This document shows, in pieces, positions 17,192 to 25,521 of a stretch of DNA of 64,000 nt (positions are counted from its first letter, which is position 1; each line of letters opens with the position of its first letter). The notes under the pieces were generated by a model. The model was not told where the DNA came from, did no database searches, and saw nothing but the letters and a program-made list of their open reading frames with translations. This stretch comes from Oscillatoria sp. CS-180 (GTDB taxonomy: Bacteria > Cyanobacteriota > Cyanobacteriia > Phormidesmidales > Phormidesmidaceae): NCBI RefSeq assembly GCF_028330965.1, contig NZ_JAQMUB010000032.1, positions 1 to 64,000 of the forward strand, given 5' to 3'. Position numbers and translations under genes: made by a program.

Positions 17192-18868
17192 TTGACTGCA
17201 CTATTTGACGCTGAACGTCTGCTGTTTGAGCCAGCTATCCCCAAAGATGAGGCAATACCTACAATTTTTGCCTTTCCCAATGAATACAGCATTGGCATTA
17301 CCAGTTTGGGCTACCAAATTATCTGGGCGATGCTAGCGCAGCGGTCTGACTTGGCCGTTTCTCGATTGTTCATGGACGTTCAAGAGTCGCTGCCCCCAGC
17401 AGCCCAACTGTTGGGGTTTTCCATGTCGTGGGAACTGGACTACGCCAATATCTTGACCGTGTTGGAGTCGTTGGATATTCCAGTCTTAGCTTCAGAACGA
17501 GGCAACGAACATCCGCTGGTCTTTGGGGGGGGTCCCGTTCTCACGGCAAACCCCGAACCTTTTGCTGCCTTTTTTGATGTGGTGTTGTTGGGCGATGGTG
17601 AAGTGGTTTTGGATGCCTTCATCGATGCCTATCAGCAGGTGCGGGGCTGCGATCGCGCTACTCAACTCAAACACCTAGCGACCGTCCCTGGCATCTACGT
17701 GCCGCTGCTCTATGAGGTGACCTACCAGGACATTACCGGGCCACTGGCATCGGTGCAGCCTGTCAATGCCGATATTCCCGCCATCGTTGAAAAGCAGACC
17801 TATCGCGGCAATACCCTGTCAGCCTCCTCCGTGGTCACTGAAAAGGCGGCTTGGGAAAATATCTATATGGTGGAGGTGGTGCGGAGCTGTCCAGAAATGT
17901 GTCGGTTCTGTCTCGCCAGCTATTTGACCCTGCCCTTCCGCACGGCTCCGGTTGCCGGTGGCCTCATCCCTGCCGTTGAAAAGGGTATGGCGGTCACGGA
18001 ACGATTGGGACTGCTGGGAGCCTCTGTGACTCAGCATCCTGAGTTTGATGAACTGTTGGACTACATTAACCAGCCTCAATTTGATGATGTCCGGCTGAGT
18101 CTCGCATCCGTTCGCACCAATACCGTCAACCCTAAGCTCACAGAGACGCTGACGCGCCACGGTACCAAATCCATCACGATCGCCATCGAAAGTGGCTCCG
18201 AACGGGTTCGTCAGATTGTCAATAAGAAGCTAGAGACCGATGACATCATCGCGGCGGCAATCAACGCTAAAGCGGGCGGACTGAGCGCGATGAAACTCTA
18301 CGGCATGGCGGGAATTCCGGGGGAAGCTCCGGAGGATTTGGAAATCACCGCTGATTTGATGCTGACCCTCAAGAAAGCCGCCCCGGGTTTGCGCTTGACT
18401 TTGGGATGTAGCACCTTCGTGCCCAAAGCACATACGCCGTTTCAGTGGCTAGGCGTCAATCGTCAGGCTGAAAAACGCCTCAAGCTTTTGCAGAAACGCT
18501 TACGACCCAAAGGCATTGACTTCAGACCAGAAAGCTACAACTGGTCGATTATTCAAGCCCTGATTTCGCGGGGCGATCGCCGCCTTACCCCACTGCTGCT
18601 GCAAGCCCGCGAGTTCGGCGATTCCCTCGGCAGCTACAAACGAGCTTTCAAAGAACTCAAAGGCCAGCTTCCTCCGTTAGAGTTCTATGTCCATGACGAC
18701 TGGGATCGCAACCAACCCCTCCCTTGGGACCACATCCATGGTCCCCTCCCCAAGCAGACCCTGTTGAAGCATTTAGACACCGCTACAGATATCGCTGAAG
18801 GTGGGAGTCAGGAGTCAGAGGGCGGACATCCTCGTCGGCACCGAAGCCGACACCCAAAGCGCCATTGA
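17192..18868 (+). CDS. Radical SAM protein with B12-binding-like N-terminal domain
   Basis: The protein has 558 residues. It starts at TTG (17192) because the family-like N-terminus TALFDAERLLF begins there and no ATG precedes it in frame; AAAGAGG lies about 11 nt upstream. Residues about 25-155 resemble the cobalamin-binding-type domain of B12-dependent radical SAM enzymes (PNEYSIGITSLGYQ, FGGGPVLTANPEPF, VLLGDGE). The [4Fe-4S] motif is C233-PEM-C237-RF-C240, followed by a SAM-domain barrel with GIPGEAPEDLE. The reaction is unknown. The last ~16 residues (ESEGGHPRRHRSRHPKRH) are basic and run into a short-repeat sequence, so the natural C-terminus may have been altered. Confidence 0.85.
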   Translation: MTALFDAERLLFEPAIPKDEAIPTIFAFPNEYSIGITSLGYQIIWAMLAQRSDLAVSRLFMDVQESLPPAAQLLGFSMSWELDYANILTVLESLDIPVLASERGNEHPLVFGGGPVLTANPEPFAAFFDVVLLGDGEVVLDAFIDAYQQVRGCDRATQLKHLATVPGIYVPLLYEVTYQDITGPLASVQPVNADIPAIVEKQTYRGNTLSASSVVTEKAAWENIYMVEVVRSCPEMCRFCLASYLTLPFRTAPVAGGLIPAVEKGMAVTERLGLLGASVTQHPEFDELLDYINQPQFDDVRLSLASVRTNTVNPKLTETLTRHGTKSITIAIESGSERVRQIVNKKLETDDIIAAAINAKAGGLSAMKLYGMAGIPGEAPEDLEITADLMLTLKKAAPGLRLTLGCSTFVPKAHTPFQWLGVNRQAEKRLKLLQKRLRPKGIDFRPESYNWSIIQALISRGDRRLTPLLLQAREFGDSLGSYKRAFKELKGQLPPLEFYVHDDWDRNQPLPWDHIHGPLPKQTLLKHLDTATDIAEGGSQESEGGHPRRHRSRHPKRH

Positions 18869-19004
18869 TCTGTTTCACCTGCGGAACTGCATCGAGCGCA
18901 TCGAGTGGAGTCCAAAAATCGACGTGCCCGAAAACGGCGTGTTGATCCGCCAAGACCCCGGCGATGTGTTGCGATACTTGCAGCGCGACAGGCTGTTTGA
19001 ATAA
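18801..19004 (+). pseudogene. Possible gene remnant overlapping the radical SAM 3' end
   Basis: A 67-codon frame starts inside a short direct repeat (GGGAGTCAGGAGTCAG) and continues as ADILVGTEADTQSAIDLF ... GDVLRYLQRDRLFE to a stop at 19002-19004. The part after the repeat reads like the C-terminal end of a globular protein, while its beginning is repeat-derived. This suggests a 5'-truncated gene fused to a repeat. Alternatively it is the original C-terminus of the radical SAM protein in a shifted frame. I do not recognise the family. From 19005 to 19310 I see nothing further. Confidence 0.35.
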
Positions 19005-19310
19005 CGACTAGTTGAGGAGTGTTGAGAGGCGATCGCTATTCTGTTTTGGAGAAGGCGATCGCCCAGCGGCCAAAAAATTAATCCGGATTCCTGGGTAGAC
19101 CCATTGATTGCAATAGACATAGTGGCTTCACAACAGTGCAAGTTGTGAGCACCTTTAGGGAACTACCCATCGTTTGGCTGGGTACAAGTGCGGCTGTGCA
19201 TACGAATCGTTGTGCTAATTGGTTCAACGGATAAGAAGAATGCGCGGGTTGCAGCGATCGCCCTATCTTGAAACTGATTTTGCTGACTACCTGAATTTGG
19301 AATCGACACT

Positions 19311-21026
19311 ATGGTTAGACCGTCTGGACGCCCTCAATCGTCTCAATCCTCTAATCGAGGACTTTGGGGAATTTTACGACGCCTTTTCTCCTTTGGGTCT
19401 GCGGCACCAGAGACGGATACCGTTACTGACGAGGCCGTGTCGACTTCTACCTCAACTACGGAATCAGAGACAAACACCTCCATCACCGAGCCAGGCACTA
19501 ACGCATCAACTTCCACCACAACGCTTCCTTCAACAACAGAGTTAGAGACGGGGCTCGCCATCGATGAAACCGACTCTGCTGCTGAACCCAGCAATTCGGT
19601 TCCTGCGGCAACTCCCAGCCCTGCATCCCCCGCGTCATCTGACAGTGCTCCTCGATATCGCTGGAAAGCTAACAGCCAACATCCAACCGTCAAAGATGCG
19701 TTTGCGATCGCTACTGATTTCGACGGCATTCAAATCGTTGGGTATCCAGCACTGTGGGATCCGAACGCCGACCTTCCTCTCTATCGAGTCCAGAGCAGCG
19801 AGGATCCCTTTGCTCAAAAAGATTTGGCTCGCTTGATTGCTCCTGGAGAAATTGCGATCTCCGTTTGTGGTTACTATCCCACCCTCAATGCTCGCGAGAT
19901 TCCCCATAAGCGTAATGTTGGTCATGCAGGTTTGGCTGTAGGGGTTGAAAGTGATGGTAGGCGCGGTGTGCTGACTATCAATAATCCCCAAAGCTACATC
20001 GGCGGCGCCTTTGCAGGGCAAAGCAACGGCTATGGGTCTTTCTTTATGCAGAAATTGAAGTTTCCAACGGAGCTGACCCCTGCTGAAAAAGTCGCCTACG
20101 AGAAGAACATCATTACAATGACGGCGATCGCCAATACCTATATTCCTTTTGCCAGCAGCAACTTTAATGGTGAAGATCCGCTTGGAATTTATAACGAGGC
20201 AAAGATTCAGGAAGCGGGCAATAACTTGATTTTGGCGGTGTATGGTGATGCGGCTGCTCGACAGTGGCTACGAGAAGCCCGCAACACGGCTTATTGTGCT
20301 GAGTTGGTGAGTGCGGGAATTAATACCGGCGTCACTACCGTTTTGACTAGAGCGTACATTGAGGATCTACGTCGATGGCTGGCGGGACAAAACGGTGAAG
20401 ATCGTTATCCCGATCTGTACGAAAAGGTCAGCGATCGCATTAATAATCGCGCTTTTCTCTCAGACAACCAGAACAATAATCTCACCAATGCCAACATCGG
20501 TATGGTGGATGATGGCATTGATTTGAAGCCACTCAATGATCGCTGTCCTGATGCTGATCAATCAGGGACTGGCTTAGCCTTCATGTACTACGAATTTTCA
20601 GACATCGCATACGGTGCAATTCACGACACCTATCCCCGCAAAGAGACCGCTGGTCTGACCGGAGCTGAATTGCGTGCTGCTCAAGCCTATAACAAGAAGG
20701 TGGGCCAAAAACAGATTGCTGAATTCATGAAGATGGTAGAGACATTCAAAAGTATTGCCAATCTAAATGCACCCACGGCAATTGCATTTGATGCCTATGT
20801 CACCCAAGTGATCACAGCTCTCGAAAAGGTTTATCCTTCGGAAGCCGAGCGGGATGCTGCGCTGAAGCCTTTGATCCAGGCCGGTCGCCAGTTTACGCCC
20901 ACGGGACCCAATGGTGAAGGCATGTTCATTCCGCCTGACCTTTATTTGCGACCCACCACCGGTTGGGCAGACGTGGAAACTATTGGCGTTTGTTTCTTCC
21001 CAGAAAACCTGGACCCAATCGTATAG
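19311..21026 (+). CDS. Uncharacterised protein with candidate permuted papain-like (YiiX/LRAT-type) domain
   Basis: The protein has 571 residues. A basic N-terminus (RGLWGILRRLF, 16-26) is followed by a Ser/Thr/Glu low-complexity linker (about 36-112) and a conserved-looking domain from 115 on. The domain has H205 in NVGHAGLAVGV and, later, C329 in NTAYCAELVSAGIN. This His-before-Cys order with small-residue contexts is that of circularly permuted NlpC/P60 folds (LRAT, YiiX), in which the Cys is the nucleophile. This is inference from two motifs only. There is no signal peptide. The stop codon TAG lies inside the first bases of a dispersed repeat (GTATAGCCGTCGCC), so the C-terminus may have been set by a repeat insertion. 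Confidence 0.6.
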   Translation: MVRPSGRPQSSQSSNRGLWGILRRLFSFGSAAPETDTVTDEAVSTSTSTTESETNTSITEPGTNASTSTTTLPSTTELETGLAIDETDSAAEPSNSVPAATPSPASPASSDSAPRYRWKANSQHPTVKDAFAIATDFDGIQIVGYPALWDPNADLPLYRVQSSEDPFAQKDLARLIAPGEIAISVCGYYPTLNAREIPHKRNVGHAGLAVGVESDGRRGVLTINNPQSYIGGAFAGQSNGYGSFFMQKLKFPTELTPAEKVAYEKNIITMTAIANTYIPFASSNFNGEDPLGIYNEAKIQEAGNNLILAVYGDAAARQWLREARNTAYCAELVSAGINTGVTTVLTRAYIEDLRRWLAGQNGEDRYPDLYEKVSDRINNRAFLSDNQNNNLTNANIGMVDDGIDLKPLNDRCPDADQSGTGLAFMYYEFSDIAYGAIHDTYPRKETAGLTGAELRAAQAYNKKVGQKQIAEFMKMVETFKSIANLNAPTAIAFDAYVTQVITALEKVYPSEAERDAALKPLIQAGRQFTPTGPNGEGMFIPPDLYLRPTTGWADVETIGVCFFPENLDPIV

Positions 21027-21242
21027 CCGTCGCCAGTTCCGTTAGGACAAGACGGTGAGCCATCTGGATATCTGAAGCATTCGGATGCTAACAGATGCGC
21101 AAGCCTAGACACTACGGCAGAAACAGGCTCACCGTGTAAAATGCTCGGAAAGCTTATCTGCCTTAGTTTTGAGTTTTGAATTCTGAATTTTGAATTTTGA
21201 ATTTTGAATTCTGCGTAGCGGTACTAGATGGCTAAAGCTATA
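21022..21242 (+). repeat. Dispersed repeat, family 2, copy 2, interrupted by a family 1 element
   Basis: The left part (21022-21104, TATAGCCGTCGCCAGTTCC ... GCGCAAGC) and right part (21228-21242, ATGGCTAAAGCTATA) together match family 2 copies at 4091-4190 and 24121-24226. Between them lies family 1 copy C. The left end overlaps the stop codon of the preceding gene. Confidence 0.65.
21105..21227 (+). repeat. MITE-like dispersed repeat, family 1, copy C (nested)
   Basis: This 123-bp element starts CTAGACACTACGGCAG and ends GCGTAGCGGTACTAG. It contains AAAATGCTCGGAAAGC and a run of TTTTGAA heptamers (about 21170-21210). It sits inside family 2 copy 2. CTAG occurs at both borders, fitting either insertion at a CTAG target or CTAG being part of the ends. 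The remaining sequence to clpB (21243-21423) has short repeats of CAGACATCAG/GGCATCAG type and no gene. Confidence 0.78.
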
Positions 21243-21423
21243 TTTCTAGATGAGTGAGGCGATCGCACCTTCTGGCATACGGCATCACGAACCTGAAAAT
21301 TATCGAAATCCTTCATATTAAATATAGACATCAGATGTCAGACATCAGGCATCAGCGCTTTGTCGGCTGACTTCTGGCCTCTGATTCTAGGTATGAACAG
21401 ATTCTTGATAGCCGGAGAGAAGT

Positions 21424-24042
21424 ATGCAACCCACCAATCCCAATCAGTTTACGGAGAAGGCGTGGCAAGCAATAGTGCGGACGCCAGAGATTGCTAAGGA
21501 AGCGAAGCACCAGCAGATCGAAAGTGAGCACCTGATGCAGGCGCTACTGGAGCAGGAAGGATTAGCCGTCTCGATTTTTAATAAGGCCGAAGTCAACGTG
21601 CAAAATTTGCGCGATCGCACTGCTGACTTTATTAACAAGCAGCCTAAAATTGGCAACTCAGGCGGTTCAGTCTATTTAGGAAATAGTCTAGATAAACTGC
21701 TGGATCGCGCTGATAGTTACCGCAAAGACTTTGGCGATGAGTACATTTCCATCGAGCACTTGCTATTGGCATACGCCAAAGATGATCGCTTTGGTCAAGG
21801 GCTGTTCAGAGAATTTGGACTCAACGAGAACACGTTGAGAGAGATCATTAAGGAAGTACGAGGCAATCAGAAGGTGACTGATCAGAATCCCGAAGGGAAA
21901 TACGAAGCATTAGAAAAATATGGACGTGACTTAACCGAATTAGCCCGAGAAGGCAAGCTTGACCCTGTGATTGGTCGGGATGATGAGATTCGTCGCACCA
22001 TTCAGATTCTGTCGCGGCGAACTAAGAACAATCCAGTGCTGATTGGGGAACCTGGTGTGGGTAAGACGGCGATCGCGGAAGGTTTAGCCCAACGCATCAT
22101 TAGCAAGGATGTACCGGAGTCCCTGCGCGATCGCAAAATTATCGCCCTTGATATGGGATCCCTGATTGCAGGAGCCAAGTATCGCGGCGAATTTGAGGAG
22201 CGCTTAAAAGCGGTTCTCAAGGAAGTCCAGGAATCAGATGGACAGATGGTGCTGTTCATTGACGAAATTCATACTGTCGTAGGGGCTGGGGCAACTCAGG
22301 GTGCCATGGATGCGGGTAACTTGCTGAAGCCGATGTTGGCACGAGGTGAACTGCGCTGTATTGGAGCTACGACACTGGACGAATACCGCAAGTACATCGA
22401 GAAAGACGCAGCCCTGGAGCGGCGTTTCCAACAAGTCTTTGTGGATCAGCCATCCATTGCAGATACTATTTCGATTCTGCGTGGACTGAAGGAGCGCTAC
22501 GAAGTTCACCACGGTGTGAAGATTTCAGATAGCGCTTTAGTTGCGGCGGCGGTGTTATCGACTCGGTATATCAGCGATCGCTTCTTGCCGGATAAAGCGA
22601 TCGATCTAGTGGACGAATCCGCAGCCAAGCTGAAAATGGAAATCACTTCTAAGCCTGAGGAACTGGACGAAGTAGACCGTAAAATCCTTCAGCTGGAGAT
22701 GGAGCGTCTATCCCTTAAGAATGAAACGGATGCCGCTTCTTTGGATCGCCTAGAACGCTTGGACAAAGAACTGGCCGACTTGAAAGAGAGTCAGACTAGC
22801 TTGAATGCCCAATGGCAGGCTGAAAAGGACCTAATCGACGATATTCAAAAACTGCGAGAGGAGTTGGATCAAACCAACATTGAGATTCAGCAGGCCGAGC
22901 GGAATTATGATCTGAATCGCGCTGCTGAACTGAAGTATGGCAAGCTGACAGATCTTCAGCGCAAAGTGGAGCAGGCTGAGGAAAAGCTGGAAAATGCTCA
23001 AACCACGGGGCAATCGCTTTTGCGGGAAGAGGTAACTGAAGAAGACATTGCTGAAATCATCTCTAAGTGGACGGGAATTCCGGTCAGTAAGCTAGTCGCT
23101 TCTGAAATGGAAAAACTGCTGCATTTAGAAGAGGAACTGCATCAGCGAGTCATTGGTCAGGATGAGGCCGTGACGGCGGTGGCAGATGCCATTCAGCGAT
23201 CGCGGGCTGGACTAGCCGATCCCAATCGTCCTATTGCCAGCTTTATCTTCCTTGGCCCCACGGGTGTGGGTAAAACGGAGTTGGCTAAGGCCCTGGCGTC
23301 TTACATGTTCGACACCGAAGAGGCAATGGTACGGATTGACATGTCGGAGTACATGGAGAAGCATGCTGTTGCCCGCCTCATCGGTGCGCCTCCTGGATAT
23401 GTTGGCTTTGAGGATGGGGGACAGCTGACAGAAGCCGTACGGCGGCGTCCTTATGCGGTCATTCTGTTTGACGAAATTGAGAAGGCCCATCCTGATGTCT
23501 TCAACATCATGCTGCAAATTCTTGATGATGGTCGTTTAACAGATTCCCAAGGTCGCACAGTAGACTTCCGCAATGCCGTGGTGATCATGACCAGCAATAT
23601 TGGCTCTCAGTACATCCTGGATCTGGCAGGCGATGATGAAAAGTATGACCTGATGCGCGATCGCGTCATGGAGGCCATGCGTTCTAACTTCCGCCCCGAA
23701 TTCCTCAACCGGGTAGACGAGCTGATCATCTTCCACAGCCTACGCCAAGAGCAACTGCGCGATATTGTGAAGCTCCAGATCAAGCGGTTGGAGAAGCGAT
23801 TAGGCGATCGCAAGATGTCCCTCGCCCTCTCTGAAGACGCCCTCGATTGGGTGGCGCAAGTGGGCTATGATCCCGTCTATGGTGCTCGTCCTCTGAAGCG
23901 AGCTATCCAGAAGGAACTGGAGACCCCCATTGCTAAGGGTATTTTAAGGGGTGAGTTTGTGAATGGCGATCGTATCTACGCTGATGTTGAGAACGAACGC
24001 CTTACCTTCAAACGCCAAGCTCCTGAACTTGCGACGGTGTAG
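21424..24042 (+). CDS. clpB: ATP-dependent disaggregase ClpB
   Basis: ClpB is a hexameric AAA+ chaperone that, with DnaK, threads and rescues aggregated proteins in the cytosol. The 872-residue protein has the Clp N-domain repeats (about 1-145), a first AAA module with Walker A GEPGVGKT at 208-215 and Walker B FIDEIHT, and the ClpB-specific coiled-coil middle domain (about 410-530). The second AAA module has Walker A GPTGVGKT at 611-618 and ends in the ClpB C-domain. No IGF/IGL ClpP-binding loop is expected or seen. GGAG precedes the ATG. The N-terminus ([18 protein letters not shown]) resembles cyanobacterial ClpB1. A strong terminator follows, so it is monocistronic. Confidence 0.97.
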   Translation: MQPTNPNQFTEKAWQAIVRTPEIAKEAKHQQIESEHLMQALLEQEGLAVSIFNKAEVNVQNLRDRTADFINKQPKIGNSGGSVYLGNSLDKLLDRADSYRKDFGDEYISIEHLLLAYAKDDRFGQGLFREFGLNENTLREIIKEVRGNQKVTDQNPEGKYEALEKYGRDLTELAREGKLDPVIGRDDEIRRTIQILSRRTKNNPVLIGEPGVGKTAIAEGLAQRIISKDVPESLRDRKIIALDMGSLIAGAKYRGEFEERLKAVLKEVQESDGQMVLFIDEIHTVVGAGATQGAMDAGNLLKPMLARGELRCIGATTLDEYRKYIEKDAALERRFQQVFVDQPSIADTISILRGLKERYEVHHGVKISDSALVAAAVLSTRYISDRFLPDKAIDLVDESAAKLKMEITSKPEELDEVDRKILQLEMERLSLKNETDAASLDRLERLDKELADLKESQTSLNAQWQAEKDLIDDIQKLREELDQTNIEIQQAERNYDLNRAAELKYGKLTDLQRKVEQAEEKLENAQTTGQSLLREEVTEEDIAEIISKWTGIPVSKLVASEMEKLLHLEEELHQRVIGQDEAVTAVADAIQRSRAGLADPNRPIASFIFLGPTGVGKTELAKALASYMFDTEEAMVRIDMSEYMEKHAVARLIGAPPGYVGFEDGGQLTEAVRRRPYAVILFDEIEKAHPDVFNIMLQILDDGRLTDSQGRTVDFRNAVVIMTSNIGSQYILDLAGDDEKYDLMRDRVMEAMRSNFRPEFLNRVDELIIFHSLRQEQLRDIVKLQIKRLEKRLGDRKMSLALSEDALDWVAQVGYDPVYGARPLKRAIQKELETPIAKGILRGEFVNGDRIYADVENERLTFKRQAPELATV

Positions 24043-24053
24043 TCGAATCATCA

Positions 24054-24090
24054 AAACCCCAGAGCGAGTTAAAGCTCTGGGGTTTAATTT
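24054..24090 (+). terminator. Rho-independent terminator of clpB
   Basis: AAACCCCAGAGC pairs perfectly with GCTCTGGGGTTT (12 bp) around the 8-nt loop GAGTTAAA, 11 nt after the clpB stop, and is followed by AATTT. Confidence 0.9.
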
Positions 24091-24120
24091 ATGGAAGTGG
24101 CGGTTGATTGCTCTGCAATG

Positions 24121-24226
24121 TATAGCCGTCGCCGGTTCCGCTAGGACAAAACGGCGAACCATCTGGCCTATGCTAAGCACCCGGATGCTATTGGGAATGC
24201 ACAAACCTGGATGGCTATAGCTATAG
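24121..24226 (+). repeat. Dispersed repeat, family 2, copy 3
   Basis: This 106-bp copy starts TATAGCCGTCGCCGGTTCC and ends GGATGGCTATAGCTATA, so its two ends form imperfect inverted repeats around TATAGCC/GGCTATA. It appears to be the most intact copy. It contains no ORF. The gap continues to 24470 without other recognisable features. Confidence 0.7.
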
Positions 24227-24470
24227 CAAATGGACAAGAATCACTTCATCATCACTAGCGACGGTGCAATTGAGAATCCTGAATCTAGAAGCTACACCTT
24301 ATTCGTGTCCAAGGGGCGTTTAGAAATTGCCCAAATCATTCTAAGCCAACGTGAGTGTGTGTAGGGACAGATCGTTGCGATGGTGAGAGCGCGTAAGACC
24401 TGTATCAGCATCCTGAAGAATCTCCTGGCATTGCTTGTCAACCAATGCATTTAGATCGGAGGGATTGAGG

Positions 24471-24686
24471 ATGACTGTAATGGTCGCTATGAACACCAAT
24501 CAACCTTTGATACCTACCTCTAGAGTAAGAGATCTCGACTCAGTGGATGTAAAAAAGTTAACAGAGATGAACTTGCTGGGTATTATCAAATGTGAAGAAT
24601 GTAAACCTCAGGTTACGATCGCCACCTTTACAAAGTGGAAGGGGTGTCTTTATATAGACTTTATATTCGTTGGTTGGAGCGACTGA
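24471..24686 (+). CDS. Small hypothetical protein (71 aa)
   Basis: The ATG at 24471 is preceded by GGAGGG at a 7-nt spacing, which supports translation. The product (MTVMVAMNTNQPLIPTSRVR ... LYIDFIFVGWSD) has a CEEC pair near the middle (IIKCEECKPQV) but no second pair for a zinc site. I recognise no family. It precedes the NlpC/P60 gene by about 70 nt on the same strand and could be cotranscribed with it. Confidence 0.45.
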   Translation: MTVMVAMNTNQPLIPTSRVRDLDSVDVKKLTEMNLLGIIKCEECKPQVTIATFTKWKGCLYIDFIFVGWSD

Positions 24687-24754
24687 GCAAGCAGTAACAG
24701 CGTTTTCACAAGTTCTTGATACTCGTCGTGGATATATCTACTCTTCTGACACCT

Positions 24755-25465
24755 ATGGTTCAACGTGCTGAGATTCAAGCAGGTCAGGAATATTGCTGCC
24801 AGGCCAATCTCAATCTGTACAAGTCTCCAACCTGCCAAAGTTTGGTTACTCAAGCCAAAACTGGAAGGCATCTTATTGTTCGCCAAATTCTGCAGAAGCC
24901 AGATGACTGTGCCATCAAGGTTTGTCTTTGTGAAGATGATTACCCTGGATGGCTTTCCGCTGACGATGCAGCATTCCTAACGCCTACACCAATGCCTTAC
25001 CTATCCTCGAATCCTTCGACTGAGGCTATTGCAGCCGCGATTCCAGACGTTATCCGGTTTGCACATAACGCTATGGCGCAGACCAATACTTATTTGTGGG
25101 GAGGAACTATTGGTCCTAATTATGATTGCTCAGGACTCGTGCAAACTGCATTTGCTTCGGCAGGAATTATCCTGCCTCGTGATTCCTATCAGCAGGAACA
25201 CTTCGTTAAACCGATTCGTCTAGACCAGCTGAAGCAGGGCGATTTACTATTTTTTGGCAGTAGCGATCGTACGACCCACGTCGCCTTGTATTTGGGAGAA
25301 GGTAAATATATCCATAGCTCTGGAAAAGAGCAGGGTCGTAACGGAATTGGCATTGACTCTATTGAGAATATTCAAGACCCTATCAGTCAGGCTTACTACC
25401 AGCAAATTCGCGGAGCTGGGAGGGTTGTTGCTAGCTATCAACCCCTCAAGTGTTCTGGTTCCTGA
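24755..25465 (+). CDS. NlpC/P60 gamma-D-glutamyl-L-diamino acid endopeptidase with N-terminal SH3b domain
   Basis: This cysteine peptidase should cut the D-Glu-diaminopimelate bond in short muropeptides during wall recycling. The 236-residue form starts at the ATG at 24755. Residues about 5-85 are an SH3b domain (AGQEYCCQANLNLYKSP; YPGWL). The catalytic domain has C125 in YDCSGLVQTAF, H175 in THVALYLG and H187 in KYIHSSG, matching the Cys-His-His triad of the structurally known cyanobacterial homologues (the Anabaena/Nostoc AvPCP and NpPCP type). Length and domain order agree with those. A longer reading from 24716 is possible but adds no family-like sequence. Confidence 0.9.
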   Translation: MVQRAEIQAGQEYCCQANLNLYKSPTCQSLVTQAKTGRHLIVRQILQKPDDCAIKVCLCEDDYPGWLSADDAAFLTPTPMPYLSSNPSTEAIAAAIPDVIRFAHNAMAQTNTYLWGGTIGPNYDCSGLVQTAFASAGIILPRDSYQQEHFVKPIRLDQLKQGDLLFFGSSDRTTHVALYLGEGKYIHSSGKEQGRNGIGIDSIENIQDPISQAYYQQIRGAGRVVASYQPLKCSGS

Positions 25466-25521
25466 AAGATAGTCATCTTTGCAACGTTGCTTTCTCCGGA
25501 AAACTCCGGAGCTTTCTGCTA

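Noticed and set aside
19219..19545. 108-codon frame overlapping the start of the 571-residue protein (LETDFADYLNLESTLWLDRL...).
   Set aside because: Its second half is an Arg/Pro/Gln-rich shadow of the Ser/Thr linker of the real gene, and no ribosome-binding site is present.
24716..24754. Longer start for the NlpC/P60 gene.
   Set aside because: The extra 13 residues are not family-like, and the ATG at 24755 matches the usual start of the SH3b domain.
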